From assembly GCA_032622095.1 (NCBI GenBank), contig CP136064.1, positions 249,275,827 through 249,339,826 on the forward strand: a DNA stretch of 64,000 bases. Direction: 5' to 3'. The notes below the pieces were generated by a model. It made no database searches. It was given only the letters and a program-made list of their open reading frames with translations, and was not told the origin of the DNA. Below are positions 37,222 to 48,639 of this stretch, in pieces. Made by a program: the position numbers and the translations under genes. How positions within the stretch are numbered: the first letter of the stretch is position 1; each line of letters starts with the position of its first letter. The stretch comes from Siphonodentalium dalli. Lineage: Eukaryota > Mollusca > Scaphopoda > Gadilida > Siphonodentaliidae.

Positions 37222-37433
37222 CAGTAATGCTCTAAGTAATCGACTTCTTAACCACATCAGAATTATGGGTAACTTTTCAGGATTTAGTCGGAAATATGGC
37301 TGTTGCCATTCATCAGAAAGCTCTCGGCGAGAGCTTTCCGATGAATGGCAACAAGCCATATTTCCGACTAAATCCTGAAAAGTTACCCATAATTCTGCTG
37401 TGGTTAAGGGGTCGATTATTTAGGGCATTGCTG
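37222..37433. mobile_element. Family A palindromic MITE, full-length
   Basis: A near-perfect palindrome with TA flanks and right end GGCATTGCTG. It lies about 70 bp after the end of the G element 36759-37149. Confidence 0.87.
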
Positions 37434-38224
37434 TAGGCCCTATATAAGCACCATTATAATTATGGTACTAACTCCATGCATGGAGCTTGTAGGAATCAGG
37501 GAGCTAAATGTGTTCTAGAGTCGGGGAGCGAGTACACCGTGGAAAGTGAAGGTAACTGAAGAATGACCTTCACCTGATACATGCAACACGTTATTAAAGG
37601 ATGACATCGCGTTTATTTGATTTGTACATAATATCTAAATAATTTAAACTGGTGAATGAATGGGGGAATGGATTTTTGTGAGCGAGAAATTTATTTAACT
37701 AGCTGCTGTAGTTCTGGGTTTTTCCAGATCAAATTTGGCTGTGAGATAGCCCTGCCATAGACTTGGGGATTTATTTTAAAAAGTAAACACATGACCTATG
37801 ATTTTTCTTGCATTTTCGTGATCAACTGGTGTCAATCTAGCTGGGTAAACATCACTGGTATGGCCTGCAGGCTTCAATTCAGTGAATTTGGCCGAAACGT
37901 TAACACTGTCGCCTATGGGAAACCATTTAGTTCAGTGATTCCTGTAGCCTTGAAGCTACCAGGGAGTGTGATAACCCATGAGAGTAAATCATTATTTTCC
38001 ACCACTAGACTGGTTTCTTGCTGAGAATGGAGTTTAGTGCTGTCAGCGAGAGTTATGGTTCTTGATACCATCAGACCAGTCTAACTGGGAGAGTAAATTA
38101 AAGTTTTATCAGATGGGGGAGCTAGAATGTGCTGAAACACAAGCCAGTTAATGGAGTCTATAATCTCAGTGATACACACCAGTAATGTCTTCATACAGTA
38201 AGCCGGTCTACCTGGACTGTTCTT

Positions 38225-38815
38225 ACACAGACCAATGCACTGATCAACCCAATTGGCAGTGATATATAACAGAACCATGTCTATGAACTCATGTCATGTT
38301 CTGACTTGCTACCTGTCAACTTGCTACCTGCCGGGTTGACCAGTGCATTGATACAACAAAACCTTGTTTGTAAACTCAGCTCATATTTGGACTTACCACT
38401 TGCCGGGTTGCTACCTGTCATGTTGCTACCTGTCAGGTTGCTACCTGTCAACATGCTACATGTCAGGTTGACCAGTGCAGATATATAACAGCTCTGCATG
38501 TATGTGAAATACCTGTCAAATTGCTACCAGTCAGGTTGCTACCTGTCAACTTGCAACAATCTGTCAACTAGCTACCTGTCAGGTTGCCCAGTGCAGTTAT
38601 ATACCAGAACCATGTCTGTAAAATCAGCTCATTATTCCGACTTGCTACATGCAAACTTGCAACCTGTCAACTTGCTACCTGTCAGGTTGACCAGTGCATT
38701 GATACAGGTTGACCAGTGCATTGATACAACAATACCTTGTCTGTAAACTCAGTTCATATACGGACTAGTTACCTGTCAACTTGCTACCTGTCGGGTTGAC
38801 AGTGCACTGATCAGG
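38225..38815 (+). repeat. Degenerate tandem array, ~150-bp units with a 15-bp inner repeat
   Basis: About four units. Each has 'gaccagtgcattgatacaac' or 'gtgcagatatataacag', then 'ctgtaaactcagctcatat', then several copies of 'ttgctacctgtcaac' or its AGG form. The 15-bp inner unit gives five-residue periodic frames on both strands. Confidence 0.8.
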
Positions 38816-38930
38816 GCTGGCAGATGCACTGAACAGCAAGGTAAATTGGAATTTAGCCTTACTGTGCTCGTATTACAACACTGTCAGTTAGAGAATCTCA
38901 GTTGGAGGTAGGTCCACAATAGAGTGAGTA

Positions 38931-39192
38931 TTAACCCTTCCATGACTGGAGCTTTAAAACAATTTCCGAAAATCCTGTGCCAATGCATTCTCTTATATAT
39001 GCGAGTCTCCCATAGGGAGCCTCACATATATAAGAGAATACATTGGTCTAACAATATTTACCTTGACATTGAAAGCCAGTGCATCCTCTTATATATGCGA
39101 GGCTCCCTATGGGAGACTCGCATATATAAGACAATACACTGGCACAGGATATTTAATGCTGCACCAGTGCAGCTCCTGTCATGAAAGGGTTT
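38931..39192 (-). mobile_element. Family B TTAA element, reverse orientation
   Basis: It reads TTAACCCTTCCATGACTGGAGC at the left, which is the complement of the usual right end, and 'cctgtcatgaaaggg' at the right. Both hairpins are well preserved. Confidence 0.82.
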
Positions 39193-39372
39193 GGTTAAAA
39201 CATTTTAATAGTATATTAATATACAGACTGAGAGATTGGAGGACAAGTTCTTGAAACTTAGATGGACCTCCAGTCCTCCACTCCCCATAACACAGAATAA
39301 GTATAACAACATATATGAACAGTAATTTAAATGGGTAGGTTTGGCATGACAGGTGCATGCACACAATGTAAA

Positions 39373-39621
39373 TTAACCCTTTGAGTGCCAGGTCGATTTT
39401 TGTATCAACCCATATACCCTGTGCCAATGCATTCTCTTATATATGCGAGTCGACCATAGGTCGTCTCGCATATATAAGAGAATGCATTGGCCTAACAATT
39501 GTTTTTTTTTTTTTTTTAAACAATTTTTGACAATTTTAATAATTTATTCTTATATTCTTTAACAGACTTATTGTGTAGGTTTAGGGCCGATGAGATCGGC
39601 CCCTGTCACTCAAAGGGTTAA
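39373..39621 (+). mobile_element. Single-hairpin TTAA element related to family C
   Basis: It is flanked by TTAA with ends CCCTTTGAGTGCCAGGTCGA and 'gtcactcaaaggg'. It carries one hairpin of the 'gcgagtcgaccataggtcg' type, then a poly-T and AT-rich stretch. The terminal sequences differ from those of families B and C although the hairpin is shared. Confidence 0.78.
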
Positions 39622-39811
39622 ATATGATATATAACATAACTATACTATCATGTATTACTGGGGTTGAAGGGTTAATATGACTGGCCTGTGAAATAATTTA
39701 ATCCACTCCACCCCACCCCCACATGGAAATGACAGTCTTGCCAAGGGAACAAATCAAATGTGGATCAACTCCTGAAATAGCACCCCAAGCTTGTCAGGTT
39801 TCCAATCAGCT

Positions 39812-40265
39812 TTAACCCTTTCATGACAGGAGCTGTGCTGGTGCAGCATGATTGATTCTGTGCCAGTGCATAATCTTATATATGCGAGTCTCCCATTGGG
39901 AGCATCGCATATATAAGAGAATGCACTGGCTTACAAGGTCAAGGTAAATATTGTTAAACCAATTCATTCTCTTAGTGTGGCTTTAAATATTTTCTAAATG
40001 CATATCACAGGTAAGAAAGTAGGCCAGGGCATGGAAGAGTGAAACTCTTCCATGTCTTGGACAGAGAGCACGAATGAGTGAATGTATTTTGTCTCTTTCT
40101 TTTGTTATTATTCTTCTTTATAAATAAATTAAAAAAAATAATAAAAAAATTCATTCTCTTATATACGGGAGGCTCCCTATGGGAGACTCACATATATAAA
40201 TAAGAGAATGCATTGGCACAGGGTTTTTGCAAAATTTCAGGATGCTCCAGTCATGAAAGGGTTAA
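39812..40265 (+). mobile_element. Family B TTAA element with a retroposed insert
   Basis: Ends are TTAACCCTTTCATGACAGGA and 'catgaaagggttaa'. The second hairpin is split by a poly-A insert (39975-40147) flanked by a 14-bp duplication of hairpin sequence. The right TTAA is shared with the F element 40262-40511. Confidence 0.85.
39975..40147 (+). mobile_element. Retroposed poly-A insert of unknown origin
   Basis: The 173-bp insert splits a B-element hairpin. It is flanked by a 14-bp duplication, 'aattcattctctta' (39961-39974 and 40148-40161). It ends in an A-rich tail preceded by AATAAA-like sequence ('ataaataaatt'). This is the signature of LINE-mediated reverse transcription. Inside are 'cacaggtaagaaag', a splice-donor-like string, and the short hairpin 'catggaagagtgaaactcttccatg'-type at 40031-40055. 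The source transcript is unknown. Confidence 0.78.
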
Positions 40266-40511
40266 TCCTTTATTTACATAAATATTCATTGATGAGTATT
40301 ATCCCTTAGGAAATGTTCAGATAATAATTTCAACAAATGTTTGTAGAACATTTCCGACCAGTGAATATAAATCATTCTGCTCTTGTATTATCTGTTTATC
40401 TGTCTGTCATTTGCTTTTATATGAACGCCACTCTAAATGAATACTAGACTATTCCAATGTATACTTTTTATAAACTGAATGGGAAAATCCATTCAGTATA
40501 GAAAGGGTTAA
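40262..40511 (+). mobile_element. Family F TTAA element abutting a B element
   Basis: It starts at the TTAA shared with the B element and ends 'cagtatagaaagggttaa'. The interior has 'aaatgttcagataataattt' and a short inverted repeat around 'gaatgggaaaatccattc'. Related sequence occurs at 9727, 17340, 19534 and 42187. Confidence 0.68.
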
Positions 40512-41252
40512 ATTGCCAGTAATTTGTTACAAGCTTGATGTGCAATGCTCCCTACTGACTGAGTCACTGCCCCCTCTTACTAAGCTAAATATATTTGTCA
40601 AGAATATAAAGATTCATCTGGCTTTATTCTTTCAACAGGAAAAAAATGATGAAAGCAATCAATTGTCAATGGCCATGACTTTGGTTCAGATTTTATTTCT
40701 GAATATGTTATATATCACCTGAATAGATATATTTATTTCTTTTTTCAATAAAATCTGAAGGTCCCACAAGGGGGGTCCTAATTGACTTGGCACCCAATAT
40801 CATTTTACAAGAAATAATAATTTAAGACAGCTATTAATGTAGCAAAGAAAAACTTGTATCTATCAAACACACATAGCGACTCGTTAATTACGCAATTAGT
40901 GCGCCAATCACAGACACCCGCAAAGAAACAGAGAGGTCTTTTTGCAGAGATAGCTCCTCTGATATTAACTTCACATCTAGAATAGGTGCAAAAGAAATGA
41001 CTTCACATTTATCCAGCTATTTGTTATTTTGCCTCCCACGTTATAAATCATTTTTATATTTTGCATCAAACCTATGCATTCTTCTATCTCACCCTGGAGA
41101 ATATTAACTGGGGCTTCGTTTTGTTTGATAGACTCTAGTTAGTCACCTCACCAGGTAAGAACATGCCCATCTACCTGTTTGATGCATGGTGGGTTGGGAT
41201 GAAGCGTGAATTACCATAATACCAACACTCCCCGGCGCCATGCTGTGCTTTG

Positions 41253-41562
41253 TTGAATTGACTTAATAGTTTTAAAGAAATGGTAGAATCAACTAAATGT
41301 CAAAGAAAATATAATTCAGTCGGGTTTTCGAAATAGAATCCGGTGCATAAAATATTAATTTTGGTTAAGAATATCAATTTGAAAATACATTATTTTTGGT
41401 CAAAGGGCTATTTCTCTATTTTATCTAGTCTCAAAGACTAAAAGGGCAAGATAAATAACTCATAATCTTTTTTAGGTAATTTGAATTGACTTAATTAATA
41501 GTTTTAAAGGTATAGTAGAATCATCTAAATGTAAAAAAAAATATAAATTCAATGGCGTTTTC
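41253..41562 (+). repeat. Local tandem duplication, second copy holds the SINE
   Basis: 'gaattgacttaat' through 'agaatccggtgcataaaata' (41253-41360) recurs from 41484 and continues after the SINE as 'agaatctggtatataaaata'. The first copy therefore shows the site without the SINE. Confidence 0.82.
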
Positions 41563-41875
41563 GGGGGCATCGGTGGCTCAATCGGTTAGGGGTACAACTC
41601 CAAGCCGTTTCGCCTTCTAGCGCTGGCGATAAGGGTTCAAATCCACATGTTTCCATCGCGGACTTTGTAACTCGAAATCGTTATCTGGGAAAGTTGCCAG
41701 TTACTTGCCAATGGCCGGTGGTTTTCCGCACATGGTCGACGAGTTTATCAGCCATTGAAATCACTGTTAGATTAGCCGTAAGTGTGCGGATTTCCTCCAC
41801 CATTAAAACTGGCAATGTCGTGATATGGCCTTAGTGGCTAAAGTGACATAAAACCCCAATCAATCAATCAATCAA
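41563..41875 (+). mobile_element. tRNA-derived SINE with exact 14-bp target duplication
   Basis: Seen: the body starts 'gggggcatcggtggctcaat'. A pol III A box (TGGCTCAATCGG) lies at about 41574 and a B box (GGTTCAAATCC) at about 41634. After it comes a non-tRNA body with 'cacatggtcgacgagttta' and 'gtgcggatttcctccacc', then a tail of CAAT repeats. TCAATGGCGTTTTC flanks both sides (41549-41562 and 41876-41889). The layout is that of metazoan tRNA SINEs common in molluscs. An unoccupied paralogous site lies about 230 bp upstream. Confidence 0.9.
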
Positions 41876-41931
41876 TCAATGGCGTTTTCACCATAGAATC
41901 TGGTATATAAAATAATAAATCTGAGCCAAGG

Positions 41932-42190
41932 GCAACCTTTTCATAATGAGAGTTGCACTAGTGCTGCATTAAAGATCCTGTGGCAGTTCATTCTCTTATA
42001 TATGTGAGTCTCCCATAGGGAGCCTCACACATATAAGAGAATGCACTGGCTTACAAGGTCAGAGTAAATATTGTTAGGCCAATGTATTCTCTTATATATA
42101 TGAGGCTCCCACAGACTTGCACATATAAGAGAATGCATTGGCACAAGGTTTTCACAAAATTTCAGGAAGCTCCAGCCATGGAATGGTTAA
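41932..42190 (+). mobile_element. Family B TTAA element, left end decayed
   Basis: The left end reads 'gcaaccttttcataatgaga', a diverged CCCTTTCATGATGGGA. The right end is 'catggaatggttaa'. Both hairpins are recognisable. A short F-like sequence follows and ends at TTAA 42238-42241. Confidence 0.75.
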
Positions 42191-42241
42191 TGAGATTTAA
42201 GTAACTACCCATCAGGAAGTATTCAGATATGAAAGGGTTAA
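42187..42241 (+). mobile_element. Short family F derivative after a B element
   Basis: A 55-bp segment from the shared TTAA to 'cagatatgaaagggttaa'. It holds 'aggaagtattcagat', comparable to the 'ggaaatgttcagat' of other F copies. Confidence 0.5.
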
Positions 42242-42328
42242 CATCATAGGTCATTGTAGATAGTTGAGAGTGGGCAAGAATATATCCAAGAAAATTTGAC
42301 ACAGAGACATACTCATCTCAAGTACATG

Positions 42329-42464
42329 CAGTAATGCCCTAAATAATCAACTCCTTAACCACAGCAGAATTATGGGTAACTTTTCAGGATTTTGTCTTAA
42401 ATATGGCTTGTTGCCATTTAATGGAAAGCTCTCAGTTTATTATCGATTATTTAGGGCATTACTG
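42329..42464. mobile_element. Family A MITE, shortened copy
   Basis: The left arm is nearly complete. The right arm keeps only 'cgattatttagggcattactg'-type terminal sequence (about 20 bp). The structure resembles the copy at 29417-29544, so this may be a recurrent deletion form. Confidence 0.8.
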
Positions 42465-44012
42465 TACCTGAGTTGTCAATATACAGGGACATCAGCATAT
42501 GTTCCGCTGGTTGTCTTTTACTGGTTACCCTATAGGCATATATACGCATGCCATGAAGTACATGTAAGTTAAAATGGTTATATTATATGATTCTCGAAGT
42601 CACTATTACGTATAAAATTAAATTTGTAAAATGTATTGCAGCCATAATTACCTTATTGATTAAGGAAGACGTTAAGTCCTGAATAACCTATTCAACAGGT
42701 ATACGAAGCACAGTGATCAAAATGTGACATATTCTCGTCACGCAACACAGGCGTATAATAACTCTACCATATGATACTTATGATACCATGTCTAATAAAC
42801 CACAGAATAATAATAGGTTAATTTTTTGTGTCACATAGACTCATGCGCAATTAGAATACTAAATATGATCTTGTCAGACTATGAGTATTTTTATATGCTA
42901 CTTCGTAAACAGACTAACCTATTTTTGCAAAACCTGAAATGTATTCCAACATATTCAAACAGAAAAAGGGCTTATATATCCATGTGAGGATTTGAGTCTA
43001 TGTGTACTGAAGAAGGTGAATAGTTGCACGCAAGAGAAATGAAATTGAGAAGAAAGGTGGATCAGAAGCCGTGGGAAAGATGTTCAGCAATCAAGAGACA
43101 GAAACCAGTTTATGAATTGACTCTTTTAAGTAATGTAGCTATAGATGACTGATGCTGTATGCCAACATACTGAAGAAAACGTAACATGAGTAAGTAAGCC
43201 TCAAGGCATTATACGTCTGTAGAGGTGCACTCTCTTATTTGAAACTATATATTTTTAAAAGCCCATGTGCCACAGACACTGAAATCGGCACCTCCCCCCC
43301 CCCCATCAATAGAATTAGTTCCACCATAGTTGGACAGATTATGAAAATCTAATACACCTTACCCACTGAGCCGCTGTCCCCAACTTCTTTAAATGAGGAA
43401 CTGTTAAAGGGCTGCCACAACCAGGGCTAGGAACATACAGTAATGCCCTATAAAGTAATCGACTCCTTTAAACCACAGCAGAATTATGGGTAACTTTTCA
43501 GGATTTAGTCGGAAATATGGCTTGTTGCCATTCATCGGAAAGCTCTCGGTGAGACCTTTCCGATGAATCGCAACAAATCGGTGAGAGCTTTCCGATGATC
43601 TAGCGGATGATCTAGATATTTGTTGCAGGAGTTATTGAACTTAGTGAAAGGAATTATGTGCATTTTACGAACATCTATTAAATTGTTGAGGTGTATTTGT
43701 TGTTCAAAATCGGGGTACAATTGATTCCTATTTGCATTGTGAATTTCATTTAAAAATATGAGTTTTGACGATTACTGATTGTTGAATGTTCATTGTGAAT
43801 TTCAGCTCATGTACTAGTTTATCCCATCAGACAAACGTTTATATATATTTTATTCAATTTAAAATCAAAACTGATTTGGGTTAGAGACTTGATTGGTGAT
43901 GTAGGCTCCTGGCCCTGATAACAGGTGCCAGATTTGTTATTCCATCCATAGCACCCTCCTCCTTGGAGAAAAAGTATAGCTACAACAAACAATTGAACTA
44001 CATGTAGTGGAT
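42465..44012. other. No gene recognised
   Basis: Low-copy sequence around the broken A copy at 43438-43600. Confidence 0.5.
43438..43600. mobile_element. Family A MITE, right end lost
   Basis: The left arm and centre are present ('ctctcggtgagacctttccgatgaat'-like inner repeat, partly doubled). The sequence then departs and the right terminus is missing. Confidence 0.72.
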
Positions 44013-44494
44013 CAGGCTTCAAAATATGGAGCTGGACATTTCCAGAATGAGGTCCCCAGAGGGTGAATTTAGTGACGCTACCCCACACAGTGGGCTAGCA
44101 TCACTAAATTCACACCATGGGGGACCTCATTCTGCTTTATAGGCCTCATCTTCTCAAAAAGTATCTTTATTATCAAATGAACAAGTTTTGTTAAAACTTC
44201 TTTAGAAAGTTTCTTTTTCTTTTTTTAGTTTAGTTTCTCTATATCTTTAAATTGGCAGATGACACAATACATAATCCAGGTGCCCAATGTGTGCACATAA
44301 CCATCTTCACCATCTACAAACTTAAATCTGTGTCTAGATCTCCCATAGCAGATGGGCCATGCAAAATGAGGTTGCAAAATGAGGTCGCCAGAGGGCGAAT
44401 TTGGTGATGCTAGCCACTGTGCGATGTAGCGTCACCAAACTCACCCTTTGAGGACCTCATTCTGCAAATGACCAGCATCATATTTTGAGGCCTG
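44013..44494. mobile_element. Family G long element, CAGGC subfamily
   Basis: Ends are CAGGCTTCAAAATATGGAG and CATATTTTGAGGCCTG. There are two hairpins and a spacer. In the right hairpin the phrase 'gcaaaatgaggt' is duplicated in tandem. Confidence 0.78.
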
Positions 44495-46833
44495 CATGCC
44501 TTCTTAAAAAAAACAAGCCCAGGATACCCCCCCCATTGAAATTGAGAACTATTAAAGGGCCACAACAAGCTCTTGGTCAATCCAGATTTCTATTCCATAT
44601 ATAGCAGTCTGTCATGTGGTATAGCTCACTGCAGTGTTACTGTGTAATATTTCCACTCCGCCTTCTCCTTAAAAAATATTATCTTCAATGAATCATTCAA
44701 AACACACAGGTCATTCAAGGTCCAGAAGTATACTACACATGTTTTATGGTCCTCGGCTCATTCTTTAGTAAGCACAGTACCTACTACAAAGATAAAATTC
44801 TCTTCCAATAAAGCAAACAGAAGCCACACCACAGGCCACTAACTACATCAGAGAGATTAGAACTCATTAGCAGCTATTAAACCATGGACCAGGCTCATCT
44901 AGCTATGGTAGCATGTGAACCATGCTTTATTAACATGTGAACCATGCATGTCCGATAGGTATCCCTGTTTGAACTTTAAATGCTAGCCACTTGGCAGAAA
45001 TCACTGACCTTTTCGGAGGTTAGGCTTTGATGTCTACATATCACTTATTGTGTCAGGTGGTATTTGTACAGGATTCCCCTGGTGTGAAGTGATACAGGAA
45101 GAAATTCTAGAATACATGCTAGTTCATACTAATCCGACAGAAATCAAATCACATCCCAGTCCCACAGTGACAGGCGAATACTAATGATCAAGGTTAACTT
45201 AGTTTGATACCACACAAACAGGTAGTGAGAAACGAAATACAATTTAGTCTTAAAGATAATTTTAAAGTGTCCACCTATCAATGTAGGCCTAGGGCTGTAA
45301 ATAGCTGATAAATGTATTCACATTAACTTTCAATAGTTTATGAAAGTCTGTAGAGATGTCCTGATAATAATGTTATAAATATACAGTAATGTCCTAAATA
45401 ATCGACTCCTTAACCACAGCAGAATTATGGTTAACTTTTCAGGATTTAGTCGGAAATATGGTTTGTTGCCATTCATCAGAAAGCTCTCAGTGAGAGCTTT
45501 CCGATGAATGGCAATGAGCCATATTTCAGTGAGAGCTTTCCGATAAATGGCAACAAGCCATATTTCCGACTAAATCCTGAAAAGTTACCCATAATTCTGC
45601 TGTGGTTAAGGGGTCGATTACTTAGGGCAATACTGTACATCCGATATAGGATTTTCGTCGGCTTTTCAAAGAGACTGGACAATTAGATATCATTCCAGAT
45701 ATTAAACAGGTCCTCAGAACTAAGTTTCACTGACAATGCAATGGAGGGTGTATGACTTCGAGAAGAGTTGCAGCCAGCTGTATCCGGAGATGGGACCTCA
45801 AAGTTACCGATGGCCAGGATATGTGACGTCACGTTTCCACAAAATTGTGGATGCGAGCTATTGTACCACCGATCATTTCCAAAATGGCAGACAAATAATA
45901 AAAAATGGATGTTTTTTGTCTGGGTTCAATGGTTGTTTTACGAAAAAACTTATCTAATTTAATGAAATTTGATTTTATTGGAAGGTAAAATTTATGGTCA
46001 ATTCGATGATTACATAACAAAAAATAAATCTTGCTTGAATTGAATACTGAAGTGGCATTCAATCAAAATGCCTCGGAAATTATAATACACGTGCAGATTT
46101 ATATCTGATATCAGTTTTAGCCAAAGCTGCAGCTTTTTTCAAAGTCTCCCGGAGAATTCCAATAAAAGATCTATATATGCAAAACCATTATTTATCAGGC
46201 TACCGCAATCATCATCTGTTATACATACAGACAACTTTTCTGATAGTTGGGCACTTGTGGATAGAATTTTGCCTCATGAACTTCTTGAATATGATGTCCC
46301 CTCCAAGATTCATGGACTTTTCACAAATCTAGACTCATTTTCAAGGAAGTCATAGACTTCAAAAGAAATTAGAGGTCTTTTCATACAAGAATTGATCAAC
46401 TTTTGGAGTTTTCAAAGGTGTCTGACTGAAATTTCACTGAATCAAAGATAGTGGGAAAGGGGCATGTCTTGTCACCGGACATGTCTTGACATTGAAGATA
46501 TTAACGTAATCATAAATCTTAGTAATAAATCACAGTGGAGATTCATCATGATCATCAACCAGAGTTCTTAGGTTGTAGCTAGATTACCAAAATGGTATCT
46601 TATATCCCGAAGAGGCATGACTATTCACTCTACAATCTTGGCTTCAATTATCAAATTAGTCTGGTCTCGTCTTTGAGTCTAGTACCAGATTTATTGATAC
46701 TGCCAACTAATAACTACACGAATTACCCACACAATTCACCAATGATAAAATCTTCATTTGGGTAGTAAACCGATGACATACCTATCTACACATATCTTAA
46801 TTAATCTTGAAAAACATCCAATTGTTTTCTCAC
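44495..46833. other. No gene recognised apart from one A element
   Basis: Inferred intron sequence of the minus-strand gene, downstream of the candidate microexon. Confidence 0.45.
45384..45635. mobile_element. Family A MITE with doubled centre
   Basis: TA flanks and both ends are intact. The inner segment 'gtgagagctttccgat' through the 'catattt' arm motif is present twice, making the copy about 40 bp longer than the usual form. Confidence 0.85.
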
Positions 46834-46857
46834 ATGGCGTGACCCATCAGGGGCTAC
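46834..46857 (-). CDS. Candidate 24-nt microexon (VAPDGSRH)
   Basis: Seen: on the minus strand a long pyrimidine tract (about 46861-46882) ends in an ACAG acceptor. Twenty-four bases follow, then a GTGAGA donor. Only one frame is open through the 24 bases, giving VAPDGSRH, with phase 0 at both ends. Phase 0 matches the end of the 47959-48054 exon about 1.1 kb upstream and the start of the 87-208 exon. Inferred: an optional cassette microexon that would add or remove eight residues without a frameshift. The splice sites are good, but such a short exon cannot be proved by eye. Confidence 0.35.
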
Positions 46858-47622
46858 CTGTTCAGGGAGAGGAAAAAAAGCTCTAAACAACAACAGCTGG
46901 AGAATGCTGTGAGGATTGGCTGCAGCTCAGACATTGAAGAAATTATTGCATGAAGTCGTCTCTGGCAGGTAGAGGTGCCTGTTATCTCCGATTAGAAGCA
47001 GACACAAGTATGATAATTCTTAGTCAAACAACAATAAATATATATACAAATACACAAACACGTGTGCGAACTAGCAACCTACTTGGTAGACTGACCTACA
47101 CTATTTCGAAAAGAAAATCTCTATATAGGTCAAAACAGACGGAGATATATGTCCTTTGGTCATATTGATCCTCAATGACAAATTTGATCTAGCAAATAAA
47201 GCAAAGAAGATCACAAGTCACATTCAAATCCCCTATAAATGACAATAATGAAATCAGGTTGTCAACTCTGAACCTATTGCTTCAACAGCCAAATTGGCAT
47301 ATGAAAATAAGCTTAAAAACAAATAAGTAAGAACGCTCTTTAATACGGTATGTATTATTTGGTAAATGAAAAAGAGCAAATGCTCTTTACTGTGAGACAT
47401 GATCGTGATTATGGTGAGGTCATAAAAGTAAAAACCTGAGAAAACTGCCACTTTCAGAAGACAACATATATCTTGACAGCATATCTAAACCTTCCACGCT
47501 TTCCTATGTCTAACCTCTTTATTTTTTGGCACAGAAATGAAAAATAGTATATTTATTTTATGTCAATTCGGACAGTCCACGTCAATATAGAACTTTTTTT
47601 TAAAAGTGCCAGTATTGGTGAT

Positions 47623-47898
47623 CAGGATCTGCGCTGGAACGAAAATAACTTTTGCCAAATAATAATATTTTTGCCAAATTCTTCTAGAAATTTCCAAATG
47701 CTATCAGTTTCTGCAATATTGAGTCATTTATTTCGACAATCACTGTTTGTGAAACTTTTGTATCGATGGCCAATATTTTTCAACTTTATAGCGGTATTAA
47801 AAGTGACTTGCCAAAACTATTGCCACATGAAAATATTTTTTGACAAATGTGAATTATTTTTGCAGTGGCAAATTTAGCAAGGGGCAGCACAAACCCTG
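47623..47898. mobile_element. Family M hAT-like element with exact 8-bp duplication
   Basis: It begins CAGGATCTGCGCTGG and ends 'gcagcacaaaccctg'. TTGGTGAT occurs exactly on both sides (47615-47622 and 47899-47906). It lies in the intron directly downstream of the 47959-48054 exon. Confidence 0.87.
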
Positions 47899-47958
47899 TT
47901 GGTGATGTAGTTTACATGTGTGCCAACCTGGGAATATAAAGACATTTATTCCACTTAC

Positions 47959-48054
47959 CAGTTCCTTGTTACTGAGTAGTAGTTTCTGGTCCTTTGTCAG
48001 AGGAGTGCCAGATATCTGGGGATCGCCAGCTCCTGGATGTCTGTCTGATCCATT
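47959..48054 (-). CDS. Internal exon, 32 codons, of an unidentified minus-strand gene
   Basis: Seen: on the minus strand a TTTTCGCAG acceptor (ending 48055) is followed by 96 bp in one open frame, then a consensus GTAAGT donor (47953-47958). The peptide starts NGSDRHPGAGDPQISG and ends LTKDQKLLLSNKEL. The other two frames contain stops. Both ends are in phase 0, so the exon can be skipped or joined to the other phase-0 exons here. The first half is polar and rich in G, P and D, probably a disordered linker. The second half looks helical and would lead into a coiled coil such as that at 87-208. A hAT-like transposon is inserted 54 bp past the donor. I do not recognise the gene. Confidence 0.75.
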
Positions 48055-48639
48055 CTGCGAAAACAAAACAACCAGAAATGAAGAAATCACCAAGCGACAA
48101 GTCTCAACTCCTGTTTTTCTAACAATATAACAGCAGTTTATCCTAAAGTGACTTCACCAAATCCTTTGTTGTCTGTGACTCCCTCACAAAGGAAGAAAAG
48201 GACAAACTTTATAGCATAGAGAGGACACTGCTATACCTCACGACAGGGAATACGACTTCTCACAACAAATAGCGGATTTGCACTGTAGGTCCCGAGACCT
48301 GGTCAGAGTGGGTCTTATTGTACAATTGAAGTATAATATTTATATAATTTCTCGAGTATACACCTCATTACCCTTGAATTGTGCCAATTGTGAATGGAAG
48401 TCAAACAGCAGTCAATGGTGTGTTAAGGAACAGCTAGTGTCTGCATGACTGCCATATAACAGCCAAGGAGCCACAGGGAAATTATGACAATCCATATGCA
48501 AAGTATCATAGGGTCAATGTAATGTTTTAGTTATATATTCAGACTGTAACTGTTCACCGTTTAATTAATTAAAGGCTTGTGGCTGTTTTAAACCATATAT
48601 TCATGATTTTTATCTTAACATGAAAACATGAAGAGTATT

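Noticed and set aside
38281-38499. Periodic frames with LTGSN or LLPVR repeats
   Set aside because: Both strands of the 15-bp inner tandem repeat give periodic peptides; the array is degenerate and frame-shifted.
41160-41190. Another 'MHQT' first exon with a GTAGAT donor on the minus strand
   Set aside because: The start context is good, but the donor falls in phase 1, which does not fit the other exons here.
41563-41640. A tRNA gene
   Set aside because: A and B boxes are present, but they belong to a SINE with a long non-tRNA body, CAAT tail and target duplication.
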